Origin: Alteromonadaceae bacterium XY-R5 | GTDB lineage: Bacteria > Pseudomonadota > Gammaproteobacteria > Enterobacterales > Alteromonadaceae | NCBI GenBank assembly: GCA_001660395.1 | Contig: LXWE01000001.1 | Location: 868,001-932,000, forward strand | DNA: 64,000 bases | Reading direction: 5' to 3' | Part shown: positions 35,115 to 46,670 of the stretch, piece by piece | Numbering within the stretch: the stretch's first letter is position 1 | Layout of the letters: each line of letters opens with the position of its first letter | Translations under genes and position numbers: made by a program | The notes under the pieces: model-generated | Seen by the model: the letters and a program-made list of their open reading frames with translations, nothing else | What the model was told of the DNA's origin: nothing | Databases searched by the model: none

Positions 35115-36497
35115 TTGAGGTGCCCTATTACCACTTTCAGACGTATTGCCACCCTGCTGTTATGTTGCGTTACTCTGGCCTGTACACCAGAACATAAACC
35201 CAACAGTTTACAGAAGATCCTGGATGCAGGGGTTTTGAAAGTAGGTACTAACTATGGCCGCACCACTTATTACAACGGCAGCACCGGACCGGAAGGCTTC
35301 GAGTTCGAATTAGCGCAGGGTTTTGCTGAGTTTTTGGGGGTGCAACTGGAAGTGTTGCCTTATTACACCCTGAATGAATTATTTCCTCAGTTAGAAAAGC
35401 AAAATCTTGATGTGATTGCCGCAGGTGTTTCCGTCACAGCGGGTCGCCAGCAACAATTTATTTTTGGCCCGGCGTATCAGTCTGTAAGTCAAAAACTGGT
35501 ATTCAAACAAGGTCATCCCTGGCCAAAAACCTTTGATGAATTAGATGGTCAGTTAATGGTGGTTGCTGGCAGCAGCCACTCGGAAAGTCTAAACGATGCT
35601 CACTTAAATCACCTGCGTTGGCAGGAAACGGATGATCGCGATGCCGAAGAATTGCTGGAAATGGTGTTAAACGACCAACTCGATTACACCATTGCCGATT
35701 CCAATATCCTGGATGTAATGCGTCGACGTTATCCTGAACTTAGTATCGGTTTTTCGGTAACCCCGGAACAACCCATTGCCTGGGCCTTAAATAAAGACAG
35801 GGACGATGCCCTTTTAGCCGCACTAATAGAGTACTTCGGTAATATTTACGCCAGTGGTCGTTTGGCAGCACTGGAAGATAAATACTTTGGCCATGTGCGT
35901 CAGTTTAACTATGTCGATACTCGTGCCTTTATTCAGGCTGCGACGCAAACCTTGCCTGAATTTAAGCCGATGTTCGAGAAACATTCACTCGATCTCGACT
36001 GGCGCTTACTGGCTGCTATCAGCTATCAGGAAAGTCACTGGGATCCGAAAGCCCGCTCACGTACAGGTGTGCGCGGAATGATGATGTTAACATTGGCGAC
36101 GGCTAACGATCTTGGCATTGCGTCTCGACTGGATCCTGAACAAAGCATTCAAGGTGGTGCCAGATATTTTTCCAGTTTACTGCGCCGTATTCCCGACAGA
36201 ATTCCATCCCCCGATCGTATTTGGTTGGCTATGGCTGCCTATAACGTCGGTCTGGGACATCTGGAAGATGCCCGTGTGATCACGCAACGCCAGGGTGGCA
36301 ATCCTGATTTGTGGATCGACGTTAAACAACGCCTGCCATTATTAAAACTGAAGAAATTCTATAAAACCACGCGCTTTGGTTATGCCAGAGGTGACGAAGC
36401 CGTGGCTTACGTTGATAACATTCGACGCTACTATGATACTCTGGTGTGGCTGGATGAGCAGGATCCTGCCCAGGTTGATGCTGCTGTCGCAGAATAA
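35115..36497 (+). CDS. mltF: Membrane-bound lytic murein transglycosylase F
   Basis: Cleaves peptidoglycan glycan strands to 1,6-anhydromuropeptides at the outer membrane. 460 residues: an N-terminal hydrophobic signal with a lipoprotein-like LAC (in VTLACTPEH), a type-3 solute-binding-protein-like domain (about 35-265), and a C-terminal SLT domain with catalytic Glu in AAISYQESHWDPKARSRTGVRGMMML. The start is unusual: the frame opens after TAA at 35103 and has no ATG or GTG before the signal. It offers TTG (35115, no ribosome site) or ATT (35127, with GAGG 6 nt upstream). I annotate the TTG but the ATT is a serious alternative. Confidence 0.93.
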   Translation: MRCPITTFRRIATLLLCCVTLACTPEHKPNSLQKILDAGVLKVGTNYGRTTYYNGSTGPEGFEFELAQGFAEFLGVQLEVLPYYTLNELFPQLEKQNLDVIAAGVSVTAGRQQQFIFGPAYQSVSQKLVFKQGHPWPKTFDELDGQLMVVAGSSHSESLNDAHLNHLRWQETDDRDAEELLEMVLNDQLDYTIADSNILDVMRRRYPELSIGFSVTPEQPIAWALNKDRDDALLAALIEYFGNIYASGRLAALEDKYFGHVRQFNYVDTRAFIQAATQTLPEFKPMFEKHSLDLDWRLLAAISYQESHWDPKARSRTGVRGMMMLTLATANDLGIASRLDPEQSIQGGARYFSSLLRRIPDRIPSPDRIWLAMAAYNVGLGHLEDARVITQRQGGNPDLWIDVKQRLPLLKLKKFYKTTRFGYARGDEAVAYVDNIRRYYDTLVWLDEQDPAQVDAAVAE

Positions 36498-36604
36498 GCG
36501 CAAATTATCGTTCGGATATGAAATAAATCTTTACTCTGAAACTAAATTGTCATATTGGTGTTCTAACTTACTGACTATATGGTCAAGTAACAGGAGCAGT
36601 AATA

Positions 36605-37338
<734 letters not shown>

Positions 37339-37439
37339 TTAAATTCACATTTAATTAACATTTTTTTAAGCATGGCTATACTCAACAAAAGCAGTGGTTA
37401 TCTACGTTAGCTAATCTCTTGTTCCAAGGGAGTTTTACA

Positions 37440-37676
37440 ATGGCCTTTACTGTATTTTTAATCATCGCCGTAGTCGGTTTGATTGTATTAGAACTCACCC
37501 GCAGCCACTATCGAGACCAGCAGATTGACGTCGCCGCCAAGGGCGTTAAAAGTTTGCAGGATGAAGTGCGGGACTTACGCACCCGGGTCGAAATTCTGGA
37601 AGCTATCGTGACCGACGAACGCTTTGAACTTAAGCGAGAACTTGACCGAATTATGCGTGGCGGTAAATGTGCCTGA
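37440..37676 (+). CDS. PspB-like small membrane protein
   Basis: 78 residues from ATG 37440 (GGGAG upstream). One N-terminal transmembrane helix (MAFTVFLIIAVVGLIVLEL) is followed by a charged coiled coil (about 35-75) containing LQDEVRDLRTRVEILEAIVTDE, which resembles the RIRTLEAILD segment of phage-shock protein B. No pspA or pspC lies nearby. The topology (N-terminal anchor plus cytoplasmic coiled coil) fits PspB, but sequence similarity is limited and another single-pass scaffold is possible. Confidence 0.7.
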   Translation: MAFTVFLIIAVVGLIVLELTRSHYRDQQIDVAAKGVKSLQDEVRDLRTRVEILEAIVTDERFELKRELDRIMRGGKCA

Positions 37677-37699
37677 AGAGGGCGCATTAAAAGCCCTCT
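37677..37699. terminator. Hairpin between convergent pspB-like and kef genes
   Basis: AGAGGGC-N9-GCCCTCT, 7 bp, just after the stop of the plus-strand gene and including the last codons of the minus-strand gene. There is no long T-run on either side. It is probably a shared terminator. Confidence 0.45.
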
Positions 37700-39660
37700 A
37701 ACAACACCCGCTCTGCCCGCTCTACTCTTCGCGGCTTACCGGCAATCACTACCACATCGCCTTTTAATAAGGGCGCCTGCGGATCTGGTACTGCAATTTC
37801 TATATTGTTACGGCGTAGACCGCGAATGTTGATGCGCATGCGTTCCAGCTGCAATTCTTCAATTGAACGTCCCACGGCAAAGGCGTCTGGCGTTAAGATC
37901 ACCGCATGCATAAACTCGAGGTTGTCGTAAGTCTGGTAATTGAGCTCCGTCGTTTCGCCGGGGAAAAAACCATGCATATTACCGTAATGATTTTTACGTT
38001 CTTTACGCACCCGTCTTAATATCCGCGACATGGGGACACCTGAAAGATGCAGTACCTGAGATACCAGCATTAAACTACCTTCGAGTATTTCTGGCACCAC
38101 TTGTGTCGCGCCCGCCTGATAATATTCCTGCAGATGGTGATCGTGTCGGGTTCTGACCACAATAGGCAATTCCGGATTCACGCTGGCAACCGATTTAATC
38201 ACGTTGATAGCATGCTGATGTTCATCAAATGTCAGCAATGCAAGTTTGGCTTTATCGGCCCCTACCGCCAACAAAATATCTTTTTGGGTAACATCGCCAA
38301 AATAGACAGGTTGGCCGGCGCTGCGACTTTCGTGCACCCGCACCGGGTCTGCATCCACGGCAACATAGGGAATGGCCTCTGTACGCAACAAGCGGCTAAC
38401 GGATTGCCCCACCCGACCAAAACCAAAGATCAGCACATGATCATGATAATTGCCGTGACCATGGGCCATCTCTGGCACAGTGCTCACCTGTGGAATTGCA
38501 TCTTTCACCAGCCAGCGAGAAATACCCAGGCTTCGTGAAATTAGTAAAGGCGTAATGGCCATACTCATGACGCCGATAGAAATCATCAGCGAGGCCTGTG
38601 CTTGCGTCAGTACCTGCTCATTGACGGCCAGTGCGGCAATAACAAAACTAAATTCCCCCATCTGGCATAAGGTAATCGCCGCCGCCCAGCTATCCAATTT
38701 AGGCGCTTTGCCTAACCAGGCGGCTGCACGTAACAGCAATATTTTGAGCAGTAATAATCCGCCAAGTCCCAGTGCCGCCCAATGAAACTGGTGGATGAGC
38801 AAGGTCAAATCCAGTCGCATGCCAACAGTGATGAAAAACAGCCCCATCAGAATGTCTCGAAACGGTCGAATATCCGCTTCTAGCTGATGACGATACTGGC
38901 TCTCCCCCAGCATCATGCCCGCCAAAAAAGCGCCCAGGGCCATAGACAAACCAAATGAATATGTCAGGCCACCGGCAATAAGCGCCACAAGAATCGTCGA
39001 TAAAACAAAGAGTTCGTCGGTTCTGGTGCGAGCAACTTCGGTGAATACACCGGGTAGTATCCATTTTCCGACTGACATCAGAATCGCTACCACTAACACG
39101 CCTTTAAGCAGCGCCATGCCTATCGCCAGCCACATGCTTTGATCACTGCCGTCTGCCAATAACGGCACCAATATCAGCAATGGCACTACCGCTAGGTCTT
39201 GAAATAGCAACACACTTACCGCTAATTGGCTGCGTGGCGCATTGAGTATGCCCATTTCAGCGGTTTGCTTAATCACTATTGCGGTTGAAGATAAAGCTGC
39301 CATACCACCAATAACCACGGCAGCATTGGTGTGCAAACCAAGAGCAAGTGCAATTAGGGCGAACACCACCGCGGTTAACAGTGTCTGCCCTAACCCTACA
39401 CCGAATACCCAGTGACGCATTGCCAACATCTTAGGAAGTGAAAATTCCAGTCCAAGAGAAAAGAGCAAAAACACCACGCCGAGTTCAGCCACGACTTCGA
39501 TTTCTTCCAAATGATCGAATAGTGCCAGTACATCGTCACCAACGATAATTCCGCACACCAGATACGCCAGAATGGCTGGCAGGTGCAAACGCTTAAACAG
39601 CCAAACCATTGACACTGCCACTGTCATCAATATCAAAAAATTGGCGAAATTCCCTTCCAT
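37687..39660 (-). CDS. Kef/YbaL-type cation:proton antiporter (CPA2)
   Basis: 657 residues. The N-terminal half is a CPA2 antiporter of about 12 transmembrane helices, with FKRLHLPAILAYLVCGIIVG, FLLFSLGLEFSLPKM and GGMAALSSTAIVIKQ. A TrkA-N/RCK Rossmann domain (about 410-530; VLIFGFGRVGQSVSRLL is the dinucleotide-binding loop) and a TrkA-C domain (about 565-655) follow. The architecture is that of KefB/KefC/YbaL, potassium or cation efflux gated by nucleotide or glutathione. I cannot decide the subgroup. Monocistronic, divergent from the diguanylate cyclase. Confidence 0.93.
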   Translation of the reverse strand: MEGNFANFLILMTVAVSMVWLFKRLHLPAILAYLVCGIIVGDDVLALFDHLEEIEVVAELGVVFLLFSLGLEFSLPKMLAMRHWVFGVGLGQTLLTAVVFALIALALGLHTNAAVVIGGMAALSSTAIVIKQTAEMGILNAPRSQLAVSVLLFQDLAVVPLLILVPLLADGSDQSMWLAIGMALLKGVLVVAILMSVGKWILPGVFTEVARTRTDELFVLSTILVALIAGGLTYSFGLSMALGAFLAGMMLGESQYRHQLEADIRPFRDILMGLFFITVGMRLDLTLLIHQFHWAALGLGGLLLLKILLLRAAAWLGKAPKLDSWAAAITLCQMGEFSFVIAALAVNEQVLTQAQASLMISIGVMSMAITPLLISRSLGISRWLVKDAIPQVSTVPEMAHGHGNYHDHVLIFGFGRVGQSVSRLLRTEAIPYVAVDADPVRVHESRSAGQPVYFGDVTQKDILLAVGADKAKLALLTFDEHQHAINVIKSVASVNPELPIVVRTRHDHHLQEYYQAGATQVVPEILEGSLMLVSQVLHLSGVPMSRILRRVRKERKNHYGNMHGFFPGETTELNYQTYDNLEFMHAVILTPDAFAVGRSIEELQLERMRINIRGLRRNNIEIAVPDPQAPLLKGDVVVIAGKPRRVERAERVLLEGF

Positions 39661-39813
39661 CTGGCTAAACCACCTTTGTTTTCAGCTTTTTACCAACTGG
39701 GCACAAGTATTGCTAAGTCATATCTGAAAGTGACGTTTAGGTCACTCGCGTTATTAATTTAAACACTGTTTGTGAGGGTGGCTAATCCCTCGACGAGCAG
39801 CAGGAGTTTTCCC

Positions 39814-40704
39814 TTGGAACATGTCAGCCAGTACTATGAACCTGCGTTATCCGAGAATATGTTCGGCATCGGCGGGATAGAACAGTCATTCGGTCCGCGT
39901 GAACAAAATAGCTTGCTGCGTTCATTGCTGTCGACCATTGATCTGGAACAACTGACGGATATTTTCTTTCGTAAGCTCAATGCACACATGGCCCTTAGCC
40001 ATCTCAGCATTGGTTTCGACAGTCTGCGCCTTGACCGGGGAAACCTCGATAATGTTAAGCATAGCAAGCATTTAGATTGCATTAACAATCATTCTAAGTT
40101 TGCCGACATTGAATACGGATTTAAAGCTCAATTAAGTATGCGTCAGTGGCAGGTGCTACAGGAATTTCATCGTTTCTTTAAACAACCGCTGAGCAACGCC
40201 ATTGAGCACTATAAATTAAAACGTATGGCCCTTGGAGACTTTCTGACTGGCCTTGGTAACCGTGCCAGCTATGAAGAAACCCTGTATCGTCAGATTTCGT
40301 TAGCGCGCCGTGAGAAAGGTGATTTTGGCTTACTGGCCATAGATTTAGATAACTTTAAGCAAATCAACGACAGCTATGGTCATCAGGAAGGTGACCGGGT
40401 ATTAGTTGCTATGGCAGGTGCGTTGAATACCAGTGTACGAGATTCTGATTACCTGTTCCGTTTTGGTGGCGATGAGTTTTGCTGCATTCTGCCTTCCAGC
40501 GATATAGAAGCTGTAATAACGGTAGCTCAGCGGATCCAGCAAGAAGTGGAACGTGTGCCCATTTTCAAAAACTACGGCATTACTACCAGCATAGGCGCCA
40601 CAAACTTCGAGACACAGGATACGCCTCAAACATTATTTAACCGTGCTGATGAAGCCTTATACATGGCGAAAAAGGCAGGGCGTAACTGCATCAAGGTTAT
40701 TTAA
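39814..40704 (+). CDS. Diguanylate cyclase (GGDEF)
   Basis: Makes cyclic di-GMP from two GTP. From the TTG start at 39814, set by AGGAG 8 nt upstream, it has 296 residues; an upstream in-frame GTG at 39772 has no ribosome site. The N-terminal ~130 residues are an unrecognised cytoplasmic sensory region. The GGDEF domain (about 140-295) has LTGLGNRASYEE, an intact active site GGDEF (218-222) and an intact inhibitory RxxD site five residues before it (RDSDYLFRF). It should therefore be catalytically active and product-inhibited. No EAL domain. A link to the flagellar genes is plausible but not shown. Confidence 0.93.
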   Translation: MEHVSQYYEPALSENMFGIGGIEQSFGPREQNSLLRSLLSTIDLEQLTDIFFRKLNAHMALSHLSIGFDSLRLDRGNLDNVKHSKHLDCINNHSKFADIEYGFKAQLSMRQWQVLQEFHRFFKQPLSNAIEHYKLKRMALGDFLTGLGNRASYEETLYRQISLARREKGDFGLLAIDLDNFKQINDSYGHQEGDRVLVAMAGALNTSVRDSDYLFRFGGDEFCCILPSSDIEAVITVAQRIQQEVERVPIFKNYGITTSIGATNFETQDTPQTLFNRADEALYMAKKAGRNCIKVI

Positions 40705-40711
40705 GCCAGCA

Positions 40712-42106
40712 TTATTCATATTCAGGCTTTGCCGCGATACCTCGAATATGCGGCAAGGGAGCTGGCAAGTTATTGCCGCATGTAGATTCAATAATCTGCA
40801 CCTGAATTTCCCTTAGCGGCGCTAACGTCTCGGTGTGGGCCATATAATTTGGCAGGCACGCTGCGTTAATCAACAATCCGGCTAATTCATCCTGTAACCA
40901 TATTCCAGTAAGCGTTTGACGCTGCCAGGCTGCAACTCCCCATTGCTTGCACCACTGCTGAAAGGGTTTTGAAAATCCCTGAGGATGCCAGCGACACATC
41001 AGGTTAGCTGGCACGGGCGCAAAACGAAATTGAGGGGGATTTGAATAGGCACTATCCAGAATGATTCGATAGCGCAGCCTAAGCGACTCAATTTCAATTC
41101 CCGAATGCCAGTCGCCCTTCAACAAAGCAGTGTCATGATTGTCGTTTTGAATGCGCGTAACATACAAAGTGTGACGATATCGGCGAAACGCTATGCCTTG
41201 CCAGCAAAGCAGTGGATCAGCATCTGGCTTTGCCAGCAGTAAATCTTGCTTCAACTGAATCAACAATTGCTGTGATGGCATCGGTAGGCCCAGTTCACTC
41301 AACCAAAATCGGATAAGTTGATGTCGCCAGATATCTGACATGACCAACAGTTGTTCAATCGACAGGCCACCATCTTGCATTCTCACAGGCTGAATTTTCT
41401 CAGCGCTGACTTCATCCAAAAGTTGCTGCTGATCCGCACAAAGTTGTGCACTTCGGGTTACCGCTGAGGCAATACCAGGCCAGCGTTGGCGCAAAGCAGG
41501 GATGATCCGAAGTCGCAGAAAGTTACGATCATATTGCTCATCCTGATTAGATTCATCTTCGATCCAGCCATGCACTGTATCACGGGCATACTCTTCAATC
41601 TGTGCTCGTGTCACCTGCAAAAACGGACGACACCAGGTACGCCCGTCTTCATCAGTATACTCAGCAGGCATACCGGACAATCCCGTCGGGCCTGCTCCAC
41701 GCTTTAACTGCAATAAAAAGGTTTCCAGCTGGTCATCCTGATGCTGCCCTAATAGTACAACACCATTATCAGCACTCATGGCTTTCAACGCTGCATAACG
41801 CACCTCGCGCGCGGCGGCCTCGGTGCTGGTACGATTGCCCTGCTGAACAGCAACCCGGCGAAAATCAAAAGCCACATGTAACTGCTGGCAAAGCCGTGCT
41901 GCATGCGCAAGCCATTCATCGGCATTCTGGCTTAAGCCATGATGCACATGCAAAGCCGTTAGTCGGGCATCGCTGAAACCCTTGATTGCTTCAACACAGC
42001 TTAGCAACAACACATAAGAATCCACCCCACCGCTAAACGCAATGTAGAAGTCTCGACATCCGCGTTGATAATGACGTTGCAATAGTGGAGTCAGATGTTG
42101 TTGCAT
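40712..42106 (-). CDS. tilS: tRNA(Ile)-lysidine synthetase TilS
   Basis: Converts C34 of tRNA-Ile(CAU) to lysidine so that it reads AUA. 464 residues from ATG 42106; an in-frame ATG at 42121 sits directly after the accA terminator. The PP-loop SGGVDSYVLL (about 25-34), HHGLSQNADEW, REVRYAAL and GQHQDDQLETFLLQLKRGAG are all present, followed by the TilS substrate-binding and C-terminal domains. It lies downstream of accA, as in E. coli. Confidence 0.95.
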   Translation of the reverse strand: MQQHLTPLLQRHYQRGCRDFYIAFSGGVDSYVLLLSCVEAIKGFSDARLTALHVHHGLSQNADEWLAHAARLCQQLHVAFDFRRVAVQQGNRTSTEAAAREVRYAALKAMSADNGVVLLGQHQDDQLETFLLQLKRGAGPTGLSGMPAEYTDEDGRTWCRPFLQVTRAQIEEYARDTVHGWIEDESNQDEQYDRNFLRLRIIPALRQRWPGIASAVTRSAQLCADQQQLLDEVSAEKIQPVRMQDGGLSIEQLLVMSDIWRHQLIRFWLSELGLPMPSQQLLIQLKQDLLLAKPDADPLLCWQGIAFRRYRHTLYVTRIQNDNHDTALLKGDWHSGIEIESLRLRYRIILDSAYSNPPQFRFAPVPANLMCRWHPQGFSKPFQQWCKQWGVAAWQRQTLTGIWLQDELAGLLINAACLPNYMAHTETLAPLREIQVQIIESTCGNNLPAPLPHIRGIAAKPEYE

Positions 42107-42124
42107 GGGATCCCGTTTCATGAA

Positions 42125-42149
42125 AACTAAAAAGCCGCCCTGAGGCGGC
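42125..42149 (-). terminator. Terminator after accA
   Basis: Minus-strand GCCGCC-TCAG-GGCGGC followed by TTTTTAG, 26 nt past the accA stop and just before tilS. Readthrough or a promoter inside the hairpin region must feed tilS. Confidence 0.85.
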
Positions 42150-42175
42150 CTATCTTAGCAAATTTTTTCAGTTAC

Positions 42176-43132
42176 TTAGCAGTAACCAAATGACATCAGA
42201 CGTTCATAACGCTGATCCAGCAATTCCTGTTGAGAAAGCTTTGTCAGTTGCGCCAGCTGTTGCTTGATCACAGCTTTCAGATTGGCCGCCATACCATCGT
42301 GATCACGATGTGCGCCACCGAGCGGTTCATCAACGATAGTGTTGATAAGGCCCAGTTCTTTGATCTGCTTCGCTGTCACGCCCATGGCCTCAGCAGCCAA
42401 TGGTGCTTTCTCTGCGCTTTTCCATAAAATGGAGGCACAGCCTTCAGGTGAAATTACCGAGTAAGTGCTGTATTGCAGCATGTTCACGCGGTCACCCACA
42501 CCAATAGCCAACGCACCGCCAGAACCACCTTCACCAATCACAGTACAGATAATCGGCACTTTCAGTTCAGCCATCACTTTTAAGTTATAGGCGATTGCTT
42601 CGCTTTGACCGCGCTCTTCGGCGCCCACGCCAGGATACGCCCCAGGAGTATCAATAAAAGTAATAATCGGCAGCTTGAAGCGCTCAGCCATTTCCATCAA
42701 ACGCAGCGCCTTGCGGTAACCCTCAGGCTTTGGCATACCAAAGTTACGTTTGATTTTTTCTGAGGTATCACGGCCTTTCTGATGACCTATGATCATCACT
42801 GCCTGACCATCTAAAAACGCAGGGCCACCAATGATAGCTTTATCATCAGCAAAGGCACGATCACCTGCCAGTTCGTCAAAGTCAGTAAAAATACGCGAGA
42901 TATAATCCAGGGTATAAGGACGTAACGGGTGTCTGGCCATTTGAGAAATCTGCCAGGCACCTAATTCTGCAAAGATTTTTTTGGTGAGTTCTGAGCTCTT
43001 CTCACGAAGTTTAGTAATTTCTTCTTCGATACTAATATCGAATTCGCCGCCCTGATTAACCTGACGAAGCTCTTCAATTTTCGCTTCCAGCCCGGCAATC
43101 GGCTGTTCAAATTCCAGGAAGTTTACGTTCAT
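42176..43132 (-). CDS. accA: Acetyl-CoA carboxylase carboxyltransferase alpha subunit
   Basis: With AccD transfers the carboxyl from biotin-BCCP to acetyl-CoA, the first committed step of fatty acid synthesis. 318 residues, standard length. It starts [22 protein letters not shown] and contains the crotonase-fold core [22 protein letters not shown] and [17 protein letters not shown]. It is downstream of dnaE (43-nt gap), the order of the E. coli macro-cluster. Confidence 0.98.
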   Translation of the reverse strand: MNVNFLEFEQPIAGLEAKIEELRQVNQGGEFDISIEEEITKLREKSSELTKKIFAELGAWQISQMARHPLRPYTLDYISRIFTDFDELAGDRAFADDKAIIGGPAFLDGQAVMIIGHQKGRDTSEKIKRNFGMPKPEGYRKALRLMEMAERFKLPIITFIDTPGAYPGVGAEERGQSEAIAYNLKVMAELKVPIICTVIGEGGSGGALAIGVGDRVNMLQYSTYSVISPEGCASILWKSAEKAPLAAEAMGVTAKQIKELGLINTIVDEPLGGAHRDHDGMAANLKAVIKQQLAQLTKLSQQELLDQRYERLMSFGYC

Positions 43133-43175
43133 TCCGCACCCTATTCTGTGTTAAACGACCCTGCCTGGGCCGTAT

Positions 43176-46100
43176 TTAATGGAGTTGAAGATGCACCTGC
43201 GATTTACCAAGCATCTCCGATAACTCATGTAATAACTGATCATCCGGGGTGACATACCACTGAGCGCCCAATGTCAGTGTGACTTCGGCATCCTCATGCA
43301 CTACGCGCAAATGAACAGGGCAACTGCCCCCCTGATATTGCTGCAAGATTGCCTGAAACTTCTGAATATAGTTAGCATTACACAAATCAACCTGTGTTTG
43401 AAGCTGCAGCCACTTTGCGTTTTTCTCACGGGCCTGCACAATATCCATCGCATCACGCACGGTAATTGTATTGCCCCCGGAGAAATCATCAAAGCTGACC
43501 TGTCCGCTGACAAGTATAATTCTGTCGGTTTGTAATAGTTCTTCATACTGTTCATACAGGTCTGGGAACAGTCGGCAATCCACCCTGGCGCTCTTATCAT
43601 CCAAGGTTACGATCGCCCAGCGGCGACCTTTTTTATTCACCATCACCCGCACGCCAATGACCAGGCCACAGGCGGTGATGCTGTTATCACGCCCCGTTGG
43701 TTTCAAATCCACCAGACGGGCGCTGCGGTAATGCTTTATTTCATCTTCATACTGATTGATAGGGTGACCCGTGAGGTAAAGCCCAAGAGTTTCCTTCTCG
43801 CCATTCAGCCAGACTTTTTCCTGCCACGGCGGCACATCTTTAAAGGCCTGGGCTACCGCTTCTGGCTCAGTGGTCAGTAAGCCAAACATATCGCTCTGGC
43901 CAAAAGATTCGGCTTTGGCGTGCTGATCGGCGGCAGCAATGGCATCCGGTAAGGTCGCCATCAGGGCTGCGCGGTGCGGGCCAAGCTGGTCCATGGCACC
44001 TGACCAAATCAGCTTTTCCAGCACACGCTTGTTTACTTTCTTCAGGTCAACTTTGGCACAGAAATCAAATAAATCAGTGAACTTACCTTTCTTCTCTCGG
44101 GCCTCAATAATGGCTTCGATGGGGCCTTCGCCCACGCCTTTAATGGCACCGATACCGTAAACAATACGGTCATTTTCATCAACGGTAAATTTGTACTGAC
44201 CAGAGTTCAAATCTGGCGGCACAATTTCGATACCCATGCGATTACATTCGTCGACCAGGGTTACGATTTTATCCGTGTTGTCCATATCCGCAGACATTAC
44301 CGCCGCCATAAATTCAGACGGATAATGGGCTTTTAACCACAGGGTTTGATAGGACACCAGCGCGTAAGCCGCCGAGTGCGATTTGTTAAATCCGTAACCG
44401 GCGAATTTCTCTACCAGGTCAAAGATCTTCATCGCCAGATTCGGATCTATGCCATTCCCTTTGGCGCCATCCTCGAAGGTACTACGCTGCTTGGCCATTT
44501 CCTCAGGCTTTTTCTTACCCATGGCCCGGCGCAGCAAGTCGGCGCCGCCAAGGCTGTAACCCGACATTTCCTGGGCAATCTGCATAACCTGTTCCTGATA
44601 CAGGATGATGCCGTAGGTCGGTTCAAGAATCTCTTTTAGACATTCGTGCTGGTATTCAGAATCCGGGTAAGAGATATCCTCTCGACCATGCTTACGGTCG
44701 ATAAAGTTATCTACCATGCCTGACTGCAATGGCCCCGGACGGAACAGAGCCACCAGAGCGATAATGTCTTCGAAACAGTCGGGCTGCAGGCGCTTAATCA
44801 GATCTTTCATCCCGCGGGATTCAAGCTGGAATACCGCGGTGGTTTCAGAGTTTTGCAGCATCTTAAAGCTGCGAGTATCTTCCAATGGGATCGCAGCAAT
44901 ATCGACTTTCTTGTTCTTGCCCTTCTCCACCATCTCCAGTGCCCACTGGATAATGGTCAGGGTACGTAAACCAAGGAAGTCGAACTTCACTAAACCGGCA
45001 TATTCCACGTCGTTCTTATCAAACTGGGTAACCGGGTTTTTGCCTTCGTTATCACAGTACAAAGGTGAGAAATCGGTAATTTTGGTTGGCGCGATAACCA
45101 CGCCCCCGGCGTGCTTACCTGCATTTCGCGTTACCCCTTCGAGGATACGCGCCATATCAATAAGCTCTTTTACTTCTTCATCCTGATCATATAACTCAGG
45201 TAAACGTGGCTCCGCCTCAAAGGCTTTGGCCAGGGTCATACCGGGATCAGGTGGGATCAGCTTGGAAATGCGATCAACGAAACCATATGGGTGCCCCAAA
45301 ACACGACCTACATCACGCACCACAGCCTTTGCCGCCATAGTTCCAAAGGTAATGATCTGAGATACCGCTTCACGACCGTACATTTCAGCAACGTGATCGA
45401 TAACTTCGTCGCGTCTGTCCATACAGAAGTCAACGTCAAAGTCGGGCATGGATACCCGTTCAGGGTTCAGGAAACGTTCGAACAGCAGGTCGAATTCCAG
45501 TGGATCCAAATCGGTGATTTTCAGAGCATAAGCCACCAATGAACCCGCACCAGAACCTCGTCCTGGCCCTACAGGAATATCGTTGTCCTTACTCCACTGG
45601 ATAAACTCCATTACGATCAGGAAGTAACCAGGGAAGCCCATCTGGTTGATAACATCCAGCTCAATTTTTAAACGTTCGTCATATTCAGGGCGGCGCTGCT
45701 TGCGCACGTCCTCATCCGGAAACAAAAATTCCAGACGCTCTTCCAACCCTTCCTCAGATACTTTTACCAGGAAGTCTTCAGTACTTAGATCGCCAGTGGG
45801 GAAATTCGGCAGGAAGTATTCGCCCAGCTTGACCGTTACGTTGCAGCGCTTGGCAATCTCTACCGTATTTTCTAATGCTTCGGGTATATCGCTGAACAGC
45901 TCCGCCATTTCTTCCGGACTGCGCAGATATTGCTGCTCGCTGTAGCGCTTAGGACGACGCTTATCATCCAGGGTATAACCATCATGGATACACACTCGAA
46001 TTTCGTGAGCATCAAAGCCTTCAGGCTCGATAAAACACACTTCGTTAGTCGCCACGACCGGCAATTCGTTTTGCTCAGCCCATGCGACAGCGGCATGCAG

Positions 46101-46646
46101 ATAGCTTTCTTCACCTGTACGGCCAGTACGAATCAACTCAACGTAGTAACGATCAGGAAAATACTGCTGATAAAACCCGGTAACACTTTGTGCCAGCCCC
46201 TGATTGCCTTTGGTCAGGGCAATACCCAAATCACCGTCTTTCGCTCCCGAAAGAATAATTACACCTTCGGCAAATTCAGGCAGCCACTCCCAATCAATAA
46301 CCACGCGATCTTGCACATGGCCACGCTGATAGGCTTTCGACATCAGCTCAGTAATATTTTTGTAGCCGACATTATTCATCGCCAACAGGGTCAGACGAAA
46401 CTGAATATCATCGCCAATCAATTCACTTTTTACCCAGAAGTCTGCACCAATAATCGGCTTTAAACCGTTGCCGTGAGCTTCTGAATAGTATTTCACCAGA
46501 CCACACAAGTTCATCTGGTCAGTGATTGCCACCGCTGGCATATTCATGGCCTTTACCTTTCCAATAATCGGCTTTACTTTGTTAAGCCCGTCGACCATGG
46601 AAAAGTCACTGTGTACGCGTAGATGAACGAAGGTTACTGGTTGCAT
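43176..46646 (-). CDS. dnaE: DNA polymerase III alpha subunit
   Basis: Catalytic subunit of the replicative polymerase, 1156 residues, standard for DnaE1. The PHP domain is at the start ([14 protein letters not shown]), followed by the palm with [15 protein letters not shown] (catalytic aspartates, about 400), [16 protein letters not shown], the fingers, the tandem HhH region, the beta-binding segment QSDMFGLL (about 930) and a C-terminal OB fold. It is flanked by rnhB upstream and accA downstream. Confidence 0.98.
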   Translation of the reverse strand: MQPVTFVHLRVHSDFSMVDGLNKVKPIIGKVKAMNMPAVAITDQMNLCGLVKYYSEAHGNGLKPIIGADFWVKSELIGDDIQFRLTLLAMNNVGYKNITELMSKAYQRGHVQDRVVIDWEWLPEFAEGVIILSGAKDGDLGIALTKGNQGLAQSVTGFYQQYFPDRYYVELIRTGRTGEESYLHAAVAWAEQNELPVVATNEVCFIEPEGFDAHEIRVCIHDGYTLDDKRRPKRYSEQQYLRSPEEMAELFSDIPEALENTVEIAKRCNVTVKLGEYFLPNFPTGDLSTEDFLVKVSEEGLEERLEFLFPDEDVRKQRRPEYDERLKIELDVINQMGFPGYFLIVMEFIQWSKDNDIPVGPGRGSGAGSLVAYALKITDLDPLEFDLLFERFLNPERVSMPDFDVDFCMDRRDEVIDHVAEMYGREAVSQIITFGTMAAKAVVRDVGRVLGHPYGFVDRISKLIPPDPGMTLAKAFEAEPRLPELYDQDEEVKELIDMARILEGVTRNAGKHAGGVVIAPTKITDFSPLYCDNEGKNPVTQFDKNDVEYAGLVKFDFLGLRTLTIIQWALEMVEKGKNKKVDIAAIPLEDTRSFKMLQNSETTAVFQLESRGMKDLIKRLQPDCFEDIIALVALFRPGPLQSGMVDNFIDRKHGREDISYPDSEYQHECLKEILEPTYGIILYQEQVMQIAQEMSGYSLGGADLLRRAMGKKKPEEMAKQRSTFEDGAKGNGIDPNLAMKIFDLVEKFAGYGFNKSHSAAYALVSYQTLWLKAHYPSEFMAAVMSADMDNTDKIVTLVDECNRMGIEIVPPDLNSGQYKFTVDENDRIVYGIGAIKGVGEGPIEAIIEAREKKGKFTDLFDFCAKVDLKKVNKRVLEKLIWSGAMDQLGPHRAALMATLPDAIAAADQHAKAESFGQSDMFGLLTTEPEAVAQAFKDVPPWQEKVWLNGEKETLGLYLTGHPINQYEDEIKHYRSARLVDLKPTGRDNSITACGLVIGVRVMVNKKGRRWAIVTLDDKSARVDCRLFPDLYEQYEELLQTDRIILVSGQVSFDDFSGGNTITVRDAMDIVQAREKNAKWLQLQTQVDLCNANYIQKFQAILQQYQGGSCPVHLRVVHEDAEVTLTLGAQWYVTPDDQLLHELSEMLGKSQVHLQLH

Positions 46647-46670
46647 CAGAGGGTCGTAGTCTCGTTGTCG

